DNA from: Stomoxys calcitrans
Lineage: Eukaryota; Arthropoda; Insecta; Diptera; Muscidae
Length of the DNA stretch: 64,000 nucleotides
Assembly (NCBI RefSeq): GCF_963082655.1
Contig: NC_081553.1
Location: 63,664,311 to 63,728,310, forward strand
Direction: 5' to 3'
A program made the position numbers and the translations under genes. Below, in pieces: positions 1 through 11,165 of this stretch. Position 1 is the stretch's first letter. Each line of letters begins with the position of its first letter. The notes under the pieces are model-generated. The model had not been told where the DNA came from and made no database searches. It saw only the letters and a list, made by a program, of their open reading frames with translations.

Positions 1-890
1 TAACCTGATATAGCTGCCATATAAACCGATCTTGGGTCTTGACTTCTTGAGCCTCTAGAGTGCGCAATTCTTATCCGATTGAAATGAAATATTGCACGAC
101 GTGTTTTGTTATGATACCCAACAACTGTGCCAAGTATGGTTTAAATCGGTCCATAACCTGATATAGCTGCCATATAAACCGACCTTGGGTCTTGACTTTT
201 TGAGCCTCTAGAGGGCACAATTCTTATCCGATTTGAATGAACGAAGTATTTCGTTATTATATCCAACAATTGTGCCAAGTATGGTTCCAATCGGTCCATA
301 ACCTGATATAGCTGCCATATAAACCGATCTTGGGTCTTGACTTCTTGAGCCTCTGGCGTGCGTAATTCTTATCCGATCAGAATGAAATTTTGCACGACGT
401 GTTTTGTTATTATATCCAACAATTGTGCCAAGTAGGGTTCCAATCGGTTCATAACCTGATATAGCTGCCATATAAACCGATCTTGGATCTTGACTTCTTG
501 ACCACTAGAGGTAGCATTTATTATCCGATATGCCTGAAATTTTGTACGACGGATCCTCTCATGACCATCAACAAACGTGTTTATTATGGTCTGAATCGGT
601 CTATAGCCCGATACAGATCCCATATAAATCGTTCTCTCTATTTTACTTCGTGAGCCCCAATGGGCGCAATTCTTATACGAATTGGCTGAAATTTTACACA
701 GGTCTCCAACATATAATTTAATTGTGGTCCGAACCGGACCAAATCTTGATATCGTTTTAATAGCAGAGCAACTCTTTTCTTATATCCTTTTTTGCCTAAG
801 AAGAGATGCCGGGAAAACAACTCGACAAATGCGATCCATGGTGGAGGGTATATAAGTTTCGGCCCGGCCGAACTTAGCACGCTTTTACTT
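1..890 (-). repeat. A-family interspersed repeat with about 150-bp internal tandem units
   Basis: The phrase TAACCTGATATAGCTGCCAT recurs at about 1, 154, 299 and 452, giving units of roughly 145-153 bp. More divergent units continue to about 890. Each unit carries CCATATAAACCGATC, a TCTAGAG/GCGCAATTCTTATCCGAT block and a TTTTGTTATNATATCCAAC block. The copy ends in a GC-rich palindrome TTCGGCCCGGCCGAA near 857-872, followed by CTTAGCACGCTTTTACTTG. The same palindrome marks the end of other copies at 1371 and 3652. Short open frames across the units come from unit translation and are not genes. The family is unclassified here; its defined terminus and variable internal unit number suggest a non-autonomous element. 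The copy runs off the left edge of the window. Confidence 0.8.
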
Positions 891-1364
891 GTTTTTTTTT
901 ATTATGACTCTGTACTTTTTTCCGCACCGAGGTCTAAATGCAATTACTTAAGTATTATTAAAAGTACATTAAACTCAGTTCATGGTCGCTCTTATTACTT
1001 TTATAATGTAAGATTTTTCTGTAATGTCTGAACAGAGTCATAATATGTGACTGGATATGTCTGTCTGGTGGCTGAAAGATGTCTGTCCCTCCGTCTGGTA
1101 TATCTAATACCAACCAACTATCAATGCATCCTTCTTGAATGTCATGAAATTGGTTTTCATTGTTTCTTGTCCAGGCTATAATATGAACATGTCTAACTTT
1201 ATTCGTATAAGTTAAAATACACAGAGAAAAAATTTTGGTTTTGGTTAGGTGAAGATTAAATCCTTTCGCACTTACAAAGAAAATCTCCGATCATTGAGCT
1301 CGTCTTCAAAGAGAAACAAACATAAAGCCTATGAAGTCTGCATTGGTAACTAAGTAAAAGCTTC
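891..1364. other. AT-rich spacer, no feature seen
   Basis: This stretch lies between two A-family copies whose GC-rich palindromic ends face each other. It holds simple CTGTCTGTC-like runs near 1058-1090 and no recognisable coding sequence. Confidence 0.5.
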
Positions 1365-1812
1365 CTAATTTCGGTCGGGCCAAACCTTATGAACCCTCCC
1401 CCATGGATCGCATTTGTCAAGTTCTTTGAATGACTTTTTCAGTTTTATGTGAGCTCTATGAAGTTTTTGACACAGTTGTTGGTAGTCATACCAAAACACC
1501 ACGTGCAAAATTTCAGCCAAATTGGATAGTTGCGCCCTCGAGAAGCTCAAGAAGTCAAATCGGGAGATCGGTTTATATGGCAGCTATATCAAACATGAAC
1601 AGGAATGGCCCATATACAATCCCAATCGACCTACACTAATAAGTATTTGTACAAAATGTCTAGCGCCTAACTATACACCTTTGAAAGTTAGCTTGTTTTT
1701 GACAGACAGAAAGACGAACGGATATAACTAAATGAACTTATAATGTCACGGGTCTTAGACGAAAATTTCGAGGTGTTACATACGGAATGATGAAATTAGT
1801 ATACCCCCATCC
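1365..1812 (+). repeat. A-family repeat, short copy in opposite orientation
   Basis: It begins with a degenerate palindrome (TTTCGGTCGGGCC near 1371), runs through CATGGATCGCATTTGTCAAG and one or two internal units (GGTTTATATGGCAGCTATAT near 1570), and ends with ATGAAATTAGTATACCCCCA just before 1812. Together with the copy at 1-890 it forms an inverted pair around a spacer of about 475 bp. It contains far fewer internal units than the first copy, so unit number varies between copies of the family. Confidence 0.7.
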
Positions 1813-1970
1813 TAGGGTGAAGTGATGCAGAGGTAAGCATACCCGCCTTTGACGGTGAACGCATGGGTTCGAATCTTCACTAATGCAGACGACATTTGTG
1901 AGGTCTTCAGTAAAACTTTTTTTGGCAAGCCGTTCAGACAGGGCTATAAAAGTTGACCTATTTTATTGAG
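1812..1970 (+). mobile_element. tRNA-derived SINE, truncated and diverged
   Basis: An A-box-like stretch (TGATGCAGAGGTAAGCA) is followed about 35 bp later by a B-box-like GGGTTCGAATCTTC. The SINE body follows: ACATTTGTGAGG and GCCGTTCAGACAGGGCTATA, matching better copies at 14549 and 50630. The middle is shortened and the 3' tail is missing. It directly abuts the end of the A-family repeat. Confidence 0.65.
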
Positions 1971-2071
1971 CAAACACAAACGTTCATACTTTTCTTAACA
2001 GTGTTGTGTCCTAAAACAATACTGTTAAGAAAATTATGAACAATTTTGTAGCTCACTGTGGCGCAGAGAGG

Positions 2072-2390
2072 AAATGGGTCTGCCCATGACTCATTGGGAA
2101 TACTCTTTTCTTGTAGAGATGAAGAAGACAATGTATGAAGAATTGCAAATATCAAAGCTGAACATATAAAAGGCAGCAATTGCCGATGGTTTGCCGACTG
2201 AACGAAGGTGGCATACTCATAAATGGGTCTGCCTATGACTCATTGGGAATACTCTTCTCTTGCTGAGATGAAGAAGACAAGGTTTGAAGAATTGCAAATA
2301 TCAAAGTTGAACATATAAAAGGCAGCAATTGCCGATGGTTTGCAGACATAGTTGTTTAAAGAACGAAGGTGGTATACTCATATATCGGAT
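2072..2390. repeat. 149-bp imperfect tandem duplication
   Basis: AAATGGGTCTGCCCATGACT at 2072 recurs as AAATGGGTCTGCCTATGACT at 2221. The homology continues through GAATTGCAAATATCAAAG and GGCAGCAATTGCCGATGG to GAACGAAGGTGG. The second copy carries a short insertion (ACATAGTTGTTTAAA) before its end. No coding potential is recognised. Confidence 0.85.
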
Positions 2391-3633
2391 ATATGAACTT
2401 ATTATTTCTATCGGGCTAGAAAAACGGATACTCACTCCCAGTAGAGTTGAAAAAAATCCCTTTTGGCCTTATTAAACATTTTAAATATAATTGACAGTGT
2501 CCATATAGGCAGGTTTTTTCTGCATAGTTTTTGTACTTTAAAACTTTTCCCCCATATACCCTAAACATTTTCCCAGTGTAATATATAGTCCACATATTTA
2601 TATCGTCGATGGCAACGATGACAGGTTTGCTCGCAATGGAGCAATTGATTACAATCCAAAAGTAATGTTTACGTTCATACGTTACATTGGGCACCACATG
2701 ACTTATACACCAAGCACAAAGTGCGTAATTTTATTGTGTCTGTCTACTACACATATGAAGCTATCAGAGGTAAATTAGCCCAATTCTGAAGGTGTGCCCT
2801 GGACATGGTACCACAAAAAACAGAAGAAAAAACAAAAAGGCTAACTACTTAACCATTTGTCTTCAGACGGGTTTTATTGCCAATTATATATATGTTAGGG
2901 AAAGAAAAACGGAAAAAAAGTTTCATAACTAGAACCTAGTCCTTGCTAAAATAAGTCTGCATTGTTGTGCTCCTAACAACCATATGTGCATATCCTTTTA
3001 TAGACTATTGTTATTTGGTTGGTTTTGTTCCTTTGCTTATTTTCAATTTACGTATATTCATTAACTAAATAATTCAAATGGTCATACAAAAGTACTTTCA
3101 CATGTCTGCAGGAGTATAGCGAAGACAAAAGAACTGACGGACAGACATACCATTTATAGGTGGTATAGTTTTTTCCTTTCATTGTCTTTTCGTACCTGAG
3201 ATACATTGCATGTGTTCTGTTAACGTAGTTTTTGGGGTGAATTTAAGTCAAGAGGTTAGATTGCTTTAGTTAAGACTATAAATATTGGGAAGGTCAATAA
3301 ACGCTACATATTGAGCAATTCTAAGTAATTTCATTCGGTAATGAATCACAAGAATTTGTGGTAAGGAATGTATTACTCAGGTGGTTAAAGAAAAATAGAA
3401 AAAACAAGAGTAATGGTATAACTGTCATTTTGTAAACTTTTGACGATATTTTCCGTAGGGAATTTTTTTTTAAATTTGAAAAAATATGTTGACAAAAATT
3501 TCTACTAAAAAAAAAGGTGGAAAAAATTTCATAAAAATATGATTTATTCGGACCTGAAATATTTCATACAATTGGCCGGCTTCAGACCGTATGGTTCTCT
3601 GTTTCTACAACAAATAGAAAAATAAAACGAGTA
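2391..3633. other. AT-rich region without recognised genes
   Basis: I see no gene, tRNA or intact element here. Around 3475-3540 there are degenerate AAAATTTC/TTTCTAC pieces resembling the 29-bp minisatellite unit found elsewhere in the window. Confidence 0.5.
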
Positions 3634-4993
3634 CGAGTAAAATGGCATTAAGTTCGGCCGGGCCGAGCTTTGATACCCACTACCTTGGGTATATACAGTG
3701 GCACAGATATATCTCCATACTTTTTCAAAAATAGCAGTTACGCAAACTGACAGTAACGTAGTTGGAATAAGATTTTACCCGAAAAATTTTAACTAATTAT
3801 GATACTCTGAACCAAGGTAAACAATTTTAGCAACAAAAGACAATTGATAGAAAAACTTTTTCCTATAAAAAATTCGTTTTGTAAAATGGGTGTTTTGAGT
3901 TGGGTATGTAGACTTTTCTGTGCCACTGTATGTAAACCACCTTTCGTCATAATCCGGTGAAAAATCCATTATTTATGCACCCATAGCGATTTTGACCAAA
4001 TTCGACACGGACATTGAGTGGTCTAATAAATACAAGTCACTGTTAAATTTTGGTTCAATATTGGTCTTTTTGGCAGCTATATCCAAATATAGACCGATGT
4101 GAACCATATAGGACACGGATGTCAAAAAGCCTAACATAAGTCAAATTTCAGCGAAATCGGATAATAAACGCGCTTTTTATGGGGCCAAGACCTTAAATGG
4201 AGAGGTCGAACTATATGGTAGCTATATCCAAATCTGAACCGATCTGGGTCATCTTCTAGAAGGATACTGTGGGACCTAACACAACTCACTGTCACAAATT
4301 TCACCGCAATCGGACAAAAGCTGCGCCTTTTATGAGCCCAAGGCCTAAAATCGAGAGATTGGACTATATGGTAGCTATATCTAAATCTCGACCGATCTGG
4401 GCCAAATTGAAAGAAGGTGACGAAGGGCCTAAGACAACTTATTGTCCCAAATTTCAACGAAATCGGACAATAAATGCGCTTTTTATGGGCCCAAAACCTT
4501 GAATGGAGAGATCGGTCTATATGACAGCAATATTCAAATCTGGACCGATCTGAGCCATCCTCAAGAAGGATACCGAATGAGATAACACAACTCACTGTCC
4601 TAAATTTCAGCGAAATCGGAGAAAAAATGCGTCTTTTATGGGCTCAAGACCTTCAATCAATAGATCGGTCCATATGGCAGCTATACCCAATTCTGGACCG
4701 ATCTGGACCAAACTGAAGAAGGATGTCTAGTGGCCTACCATAACTCACTGTTGCAAATTTCAACGAAATCGGACACTAAAAGCACATTTTATGGGCTCAA
4801 GACCTTAAATCGATAGATCGGTCTATATGGCAGCTATGTCCACCGATCTGGACCAAATTGAAAAAAGATGTCCAAGGGCCTTACACAACTCACTGTCCCA
4901 AATTTCAGCGAAATCGGACAATAAATACGCCTTTTATGAGCCCAAGACCTTAAATCGAGAGATCAGTCTATATGGCAGCTATATCCAATTCTG
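3634..4993 (+). repeat. B-family repeat array (about 152-bp units) with palindromic head
   Basis: The head is AGTTCGGCCGGGCCGAGC near 3651, then GATACCCACTACCTTGGG. From about 4070 a unit of about 152 bp recurs, anchored on GGCAGCTATATCCAAAT-like sequence near 4071, 4215, 4367, 4521, 4675, 4829 and 4974. Each unit includes GACCGATCTGG, AACTCACTGT, AATTTCAGCGAAATCGGA and GACCTTAAATCG. The array is broken at its right end by the mariner fragment. The same family lies in opposite orientation at 9560-10990. Confidence 0.8.
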
Positions 4994-5874
4994 GGGCAAT
5001 TGGTTTCGCAAATTCCGTTCTGGAGATTTTTCACTTAAAGATGAGCCACGTTCAGGTCGGCCAAATGAATTTGATGATGACCAAATCAAAGCATTAATCG
5101 AATTGGATCGTCATGTAACTGAGCGTGAGATAGGATAGAAGTTAAATATACCAAAATCAACCGTTCATTATCACATAAAAAGTCTTGGACTGGTGAAAAA
5201 GCTTGATATTTGGGTACCACATGTATTGAAAGAAATTCATTTAACAAACCGAATCAACGCTTGTGATATGCACCTTAAACGCAATAAATTCGATCCGTTT
5301 TTGAAACGAATCATAACTGGAGATGAAAAATGGATTGTTTACAACAACGTTAGTCGAAAACGATCAGGGTCCAAGTATGGTGAACCAGCTCAAACCACTT
5401 CAAAGGCTGATATCCACCAAAAGAAGGTTATACTGTCTGTTTGGTGGGAGGGATTGGAAGGGTGTGGTATATTTTGAGCTGCTTCCAAGGAACCAAACGA
5501 TTAATTCAGATGTTTACTGTCAACAATTGGACAAATTGAATACAGCCATCAAGGAGAAGCGACCAGAATTGGTCAATCGTTAAGGTGTCATATTCCACCA
5601 GGACAACGCTAGACCGCACACATCTTTGGTCACTCGCCAAAAACTGAGTGAGCTTGGCGGGGAACTTTTGATGCATCCACCATATAGCCCTGACCTTGCA
5701 CCATTATTTCGATCTTTGCAGAATTCCTTAAATGGTAAAACTTTTGGCAATGATGAGGCTATAAAATCGCACTTGGTTCAGTTTTTTGCAGATAAATGCC
5801 AGAAGTTCTATGAGCGTGGAATACTAAATTTGCCAGGACGATGGCAAAAGATTATCGAACAAAATGGCAATTAA
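4994..5874 (+). pseudogene. mariner transposase pseudogene, 5'-truncated
   Basis: Conceptual translation gives a Tc1/mariner DDE transposase of the D,D34D class. In order I see part of the N-terminal DNA-binding region (FRSGDFSLKDEPRSGRP, then IPKSTVHYHIKSLGLVKKL), the first catalytic Asp in GDEKWIVYNN, the second in HQDNARPHTS, and YSPDLAP near the end. The usual N-terminal 60 or so residues are missing; the frame joins B-family repeat at about 4993. It is dead by several lesions: a TAG in EREIG*KLN (5136-5138), a 4-base insertion in the GTTTGGTGG...GATTGG region (about 5445), a TAA before GVIFHQDN (5581-5583), and an in-frame loss of about four residues after YSPDLAP. That last deletion removes the expected third catalytic Asp, normally in a SDYH/F motif 34 residues after the second. 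Family assignment is firm and inactivity is certain. Confidence 0.92.
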
Positions 5875-5880
5875 TCTTTT

Positions 5881-5913
5881 AAAAAATCCGCAATTACTTT
5901 TTGGGCAACCCAA
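5881..5913 (-). repeat. mariner 3' terminal inverted repeat
   Basis: The terminal sequence AAATCCGCAATTACTTTTTG-GGCAACCCAA follows the transposase stop by a few bases. It is the reverse complement of the MITE start at 14885 (TTGGGTTGCCCAAAAAG). A TA dinucleotide, the expected mariner target, follows at 5914-5915. Confidence 0.85.
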
Positions 5914-6000
5914 TATTTGAATAAAGTTCATTCTAAGTTTTATTAAAAATGCATTTACTTTTTTTTAAAAACTCCGCATTTACCTTTTGGGCAACCCTAT
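5914..6000 (-). mobile_element. terminal fragment of a mariner-derived MITE
   Basis: Immediately after the first terminus, the sequence TTTGAATAAAGTTCATTCTA...AAAATGCATTTACTTT ends in a second, diverged terminus (CTCCGCATTTACC, TTTTGGGCAACCC). It matches the reverse complement of the first 85 or so bases of the MITE at 14884. Two mariner ends in the same orientation are therefore stacked, consistent with insertion into or recombination with an older copy. Confidence 0.75.
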
Positions 6001-6156
6001 ATGTAGCGCTATACCCCTAAAACCAACCCAAAATAGTTTAATTGCATAATTTTGCCAATGTGGGAATCAAGGGATAGATATTTCGAAGTAAAGTACACAA
6101 GTGCCAGGCCCTCATGGCGGCTGCAAAAATAGTACTTGGGAATTATATATGATACA

Positions 6157-7042
6157 CTAACAGTTCCCGGCCCGCTCTGCTGCCCCTTTATTAGCACCAC
6201 GTAAATAAGTTTCTTACTTGCTACCATGTGTTTCTCCCCAGTATAATTTGTTTATGTACTACCGATTACTTTTTATTTGGAAATTGTTTTGAAGGGTAGG
6301 AAACATCCTTTACCTTGAACCTCTTTTTTAATGCCATATTGGTAACCTACTCCCAAACACCTTTTATTTGAGTTTCATATTGTTATGATACGCTAATATG
6401 CCCACTTGGAACGGCTTTGCTTTTGGAGTGGCCCCTTTGGTAATTACACCCAATTTTTAATATTCGATAATCATATTCGTACTCTCCTTTCGAATACCTT
6501 TCATTGGAGTTCCATATTGTCCACATTTGTCCACTTTTAATTTTGAACGCTACTTTTGTGGCGGTTTTGGACCTAGGACAATTTGAATACCATATATACA
6601 TTCAACTTCCAAATACCTTTCATTTGAGTCCCATATTGTCTCAATAGGTAAGTATGTCCTGGGGGTGGAAAGGCCCCTCAGACACCAAGGAGGCCCCTCA
6701 GATACCGCACTTAGAGTGCCTTTTTTATGCCAAGTTCGCATTCTACTCTTCAATACCTTTCATTTTATACCCAAATTGTCCCAATCGGTAAACATGTCTG
6801 TTCGGGTGGGTTTTGGGATAAGGCCTCCCAAATAACCTTACCGCAGGTTATTTGACCCCAACATTTTATACAAATTTAGTATTTTTGGCATATCATAGGG
6901 TGCCATGCATGTGGATTTGTGCAACAATTTAGGCGAAATTTTGTATGTCTTCTTATGGTAACCCAATAACCCAAACTTGGTATATAAATTTGGGTCAAAT
7001 AACAGTGGGGGACGCCCTACCCCAAAAATCCATCATAAAAAA
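6157..7042 (-). mobile_element. Helitron-like non-autonomous element relic
   Basis: Read on the minus strand, the 3' end is GGGGCAGCAGAGCGGGCCGG followed by GAACTGTTAG, near the form (GGCGCAGCGGAGCGGGCCCG, GGTCAGCTAG) of better copies. The body contains the family phrases ACTCAAATGAAAGGTATT and GACAATATGGGACTC, here as reverse complements near 6600-6640 and 6755-6775. The expected 5' terminus is not seen. The element is bounded by the 29-bp minisatellite. Confidence 0.55.
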
Positions 7043-7735
7043 TTTAAATTATGACAAAATTTCCTATAGAAATGAAATTTTGACAAAATTTCCTATACAA
7101 ATGAAATTTTGACAAAATTTCCTATACAAATGAAATCTTGACAAAATTTCCTATAGAAATGAAATTTTGACAAAATTTCCTACAGAAATGAAATTTTGAC
7201 AAAATTTCCTATAGAAATGAAATTTTGACAAAATTTTCTTTAGAATTTAATTTTTTTCAAAATTTTCTTTAGAAATGAAAGTTTGACAAAATTTCCTATA
7301 GAAATGAAATTTTGCCAAAATTTCCTATAGAAATGAAATTTTGACCAAATTTTCTATAGAAATGAAATTTTGACAAAATTTCTTATAGAAATGAAATTTT
7401 GACAAAATTTCCTATAGAAATGAAATTTTGACAAAATTTCCTATAGAAATGAAATTTTGACAAAATTTCCTATAGAAATGAAATTTTGACAAAATTTCCT
7501 ATAGAAATGAAATTTCCTATAAAAATTAAATTTTGACAAAATTTCCTATAGAAATTAAATTTTGACAAAATTTCCTATGGAAATGAAATTTTGACAAAAT
7601 TTCCTATAGAAATGAAATTTTGACAAAATTTCCTATAGAAATGAAATTTTGACAAAATTTCCTATAGAAATGAAATTTTGACAAAATTTCCTATAGAAAT
7701 GAAGTTTTGACAAAATTTTCTAAAGAACTAGAATT
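7043..7735. repeat. 29-bp minisatellite array, about 24 units
   Basis: The period is 29 bp. Each unit is two dyads in series: the 19-base GAAATTTTGACAAAATTTC (8-bp arms, 3-base centre) and CTATAG, joined by AAAT. The unit therefore reads almost the same on both strands. Variants include C for G in the spacer, TTCTTTAG, and one truncated unit near 7510. The array starts exactly where the Helitron-like sequence stops and decays at its right edge. Confidence 0.95.
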
Positions 7736-9254
7736 TTAAAAAAAATGTTTAAGAACTTAAATTAAAAAAAAATAAATTAAGAAATAAAATAAAACTTAAT
7801 TATTTACTTGTCTATGTTTTCTTCATTCACTGCTGATTACTATTTGCAATACCATTCAACATAAATATTCGCATTAAGTAGTTTAGGTCCCTTTGAAAAT
7901 TGAGATTAATTACTTCCTGGAAGGAAAATAAAAGTAAATGTCTTTATACTCAGCAACACAACTCCCTTTTGAAATACTTTAGGTATTGAACAACAAGCAG
8001 GAATAGAAGCCCTCCCTAGTTTTCATTGACACTTTATGGGCTGATAGTTCATTTAAGGGTTCATATTTCATTGATGGTCATAAAAACGCCTTTTATGCCA
8101 CATCCAATGTCAAAGGAGAGAAAAATAGATAAAATTGGATTTTTCTTCTACTTAAGAAATTAGTACTAATATTTGTTTAATAGATAGAGTTTCAGTGAGA
8201 TGTTATTGTTCTCCATACCCTTAACTGCAACATCAACAAATTCCTAATGAAGACTGGGGTGATGTATTGTTTTTCATTTTCTTTATGGGAAATGCGGACT
8301 TTGCTAAACACTTGAAATTGAAACCAGGGTCCAGCCATTGCCTTATAAGAATGCCAACAGTTATTGTTTTAGGCCCAGACAGCAATGATGCTGACATTCA
8401 TAGTTTCATGATAATCATCCCTTGGTTTTTGTTTTTTCTATTTGCCAAAAATGTGTTGCTTGTTCTAGTACAAATATTCTTAAGTATAAATGAAAAAGAC
8501 GTACAGAGGCGTATAAACGAAGAAGCGTTTCTTTGGCTAGTCATTGACATTTCCATTCAATTAAACTGATACTTGTGTAACATATCTTCTTTTGATTTTA
8601 GCCCCCTTTCCACAAGAGGAAAGTCAATATTAATTTATGGCCTTGATTGTTTTTTCGTTTTTGCCATGCTTGGGTCTCTTTGCCCTACTCTTTGTACTAA
8701 GTGTCCACTTTCCAGTTTAAGCAAACTGTAGCATGTCAACGTGTATTTATGCTGTTCTTCTATGGAATGAATTCTCTTTGAAAATAATGATAATAATAAT
8801 CAGTAAATTAAGTAAACACCCTTGAAAAGTGAACTGTGAAGGAAATCTGCTTAATTGTTTTTATTTTTGGCAGATGCCCCTTTGTTTTGTAGTATGCTTT
8901 TAGGCTTTTGTTTATTTAATGGACTGTATTGTTTTGTTGACTTTGTTCTGTCAACTGCTGGGCTCTCTCTGATGATTTGGCATACGCCTTCTTTATTCTG
9001 AATCTTCTTCAAGTAAATGTTGACTCAGAGTAATAACTTAAGATTTTGATTTGAATTCTCGAGAGATTACACAACGAAGAAGACCTTTGTTGACACCTGC
9101 TGAACTTTATGAGATAGAACTGAGATATATGGAAATTAGAGAAGTACGTGAAAATGGAGGAAGAATTTTTAAGTAAAGAAGTAATAATGGGTTAAAAAGC
9201 CAAAATTTCAGGAAAACTTTAGTTTTGTAGAAGAAAAGTCTTGGCTTGATTTCA
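7736..9254. other. AT-rich region, no gene recognised
   Basis: No open frame shows a recognisable domain. A frame at 8267-8569 begins with a TTG and reads as hydrophobic low-complexity; I do not consider it a gene. A degenerate copy of the motif seen at 19-54 kb (TAGTATGCTTTTAGGC) lies at 8890-8905. Confidence 0.5.
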
Positions 9255-9520
9255 CGATATATGAGTTGATTTCAACTCTCTTTTCGTACAGCGGATCCAC
9301 ATGTTTTTCGGGTGTACCCTACTTCGTCGTCCTTGTGGGTTCCAGTCTAGGATATTTCTTGCTATATAATCGAGCGGTCGGCATGGGATATGACCCAACG
9401 AAGTCCATTCTTCATTTCAAATACAGTCTGGCCAGAAAATTCGAAGTATTTGTCGTAGGCAGCGATTTGTAAAAACTTGCGGGTAGTCGCTTGTGTCGAG
9501 CTCCAAGTTGTACAACCATA
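9255..9520 (-). pseudogene. non-LTR retrotransposon C-terminal fragment
   Basis: Minus-strand translation gives a stretch reading QVFTNRCLRQILRIFWPD, a stop, NEEWTSLGHI, a frame change, then LDWNPQGRRSR and, after a decayed segment, KRELKS. This order (NRCLRQILRI..WPD..., then ..LDWNPQGRR.) is the familiar C-terminus following the reverse transcriptase in RTE-like/BovB-type and related insect LINEs. Only the last 80 or so residues remain, with at least one stop and frameshift. The plus-strand open frame over the same bases is a shadow. The clade is tentative. Confidence 0.7.
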
Positions 9521-9559
9521 TAAAATTTAGTCGAACCTTTAATTCTTAAGAATATTTTT

Positions 9560-10990
9560 TGCAGAATGGGGGTATATTCATTTTGTCATTCCGTTTGCAA
9601 TGGAAATATCGATTTCCGACCCTATAAAATATATATTCTTGATCAGCGTAAAAATCTAAGACGATCTAGCCATGTCCGTCCGTCTGTCTGCTGAAATCAC
9701 GCTACAGTCTTTAAAAATAGAGATATTGGGCTGAAACTTTGCACAGATTCGTTTTTTCTCCATAAGCAGGTTAAGTTCGAAGATGGGCTATATCGGACTA
9801 TATCTTGATATAGCCCCCATATAGACCGATCCGCCGATTTATGTTCTTGGGCCCATAAAAAGCAAATTTATTATCCGATTTTGATGAAATTTTGGACAGT
9901 GAGTTGTGTTAGGCCCCTCGACATCTTTCTGCAATATGGCTCAGATCGGTTCAGATTTGGATATAGGTGCCATATAGACCGATCCCTCGATTTAAGGTTT
10001 TGGGCCCATAAAAGGCGCATTTATTGTCCGATGTCGCCAAAATTTGGGACAGTGAGTTGTGTTAGGCCCTTCGATATCGTTATTCAATTTGGCTCAGATC
10101 GGTCCAGATTTGGATATAGCTGCCATATAGACTGATCTCTCGATATAAGGTTTTGGGCCCATAAAAGGCACATTTATAATCCGATTTCGCCGAAATTTGA
10201 CACAGTGAGTTGCGTTATGTTCTTTGACAACATTTTGCAATTTGGCCCAGATCGGTTTAGATTTGGATATAGCTGCCATATAGACCGATCTCTCGATTTA
10301 AGGTTTTAGGCCCATAAAAGGCGCATTTATTGTCCGATGTCGGCGAAATTTGGGATAGTGAGTTGTGCTAGGCCCGTCGACATCTTTCTGCAATCGGTCC
10401 AGATTTGGATATAGCTTTCATATAGACCGATCTCTTGATTTAAGGTTATGAGCCCTTAAAAGGCGCATTTATTGTGCGATTGCGCTGAAATTTGAAACAG
10501 TGAGTTGCGTTAGGTTCTTCGTCAGCCCTCTTCAATTTGGCCAAGATCGGTCCAGATTTGAATATAGCTTCCATATGGACCGAAGGTTTTGGGACCATAA
10601 AAGGCACATTTATAATCCGATTTCGCTAAAATTTGGGGCGGCGGTGTGTTGCGTTAGGTTCTTCGACAATATTCTGTTATTTGGCCCAGATCGGTTAAGA
10701 TTTGAATATAGCTGCCATATGGACCGATCTCTCGATTTAAGGTTTAAGGCCCATAAAAGGCACAAATATTATCCGATTTTGATGAAATTTGGGACAGTGA
10801 GTTGTGTAAGGCCAGTCGACATCCTTCTGCAATATGGCCTAGATCGGTTCAGATTTGGATATAGCTTCCATATAGACCGATCTCTCGATTTAAAGTCACA
10901 CTTATAATCCGATTTCGCTGAAATTTGACACAGTGACTTATGTTAGGCTTTTCGACATCGTGTCATATATGGTTCAGATCGGTCTATATA
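9560..10990 (-). repeat. B-family repeat array
   Basis: The unique head contains GGGGGTATATTCATTTTGTC, GTCCGTCCGTCTGTCTG and GCTGAAACTTTGCACAGATT. From about 9800 units of 150-160 bp recur: CCATATAGACCGATC, CTCGATTTAAGGTTTTGGGC, CCCATAAAAGGCGCATTTAT, GACAGTGAGTTG, CAGATCGGTCCAGATTTGG. About eight units are recognisable before decay at 10,990. It is the inverse of the array at 3634-4993. Short translations (SRFGYSCHIDRSLDLRFWAHKR-like) come from the unit and are not proteins. Confidence 0.85.
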
Positions 10991-10999
10991 TGCATATGG

Positions 11000-11165
11000 A
11001 TAAAAATGTTATCAAAATTTTTTTCTATAGAAATATTAATCAAAATTTTATTTCCATACAAAATTTTGTCAAAATTTTATTTCTATAGAAAATTTTGTCA
11101 AAATTTTTGTTCCATCAAAAATTTTGTCAATATTTTTGTTTACTCGAATATTTTGAATTAAAAAT
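11000..11165. repeat. degenerate 29-bp minisatellite-like stretch
   Basis: Repeated ATTTTGTCAAAATTTT and TTTCTATAG pieces at roughly 29-30 bp spacing match the minisatellite unit in diverged form, abutting the end of the B-family array. Confidence 0.6.

Noticed and set aside
4131..4595. 154-codon minus-strand open frame
   Set aside because: It is a translation of B-family tandem units; the same peptide repeats with each unit.
8267..8569. 100-codon hydrophobic open frame
   Set aside because: Begins with TTG, contains no recognisable domain, and AT-rich DNA produces hydrophobic frames by chance.
9266..9472. 68-codon plus-strand open frame with a membrane-like start
   Set aside because: It is the antisense of a LINE C-terminus (NRCLRQILRI, LDWNPQGRR) read on the minus strand.
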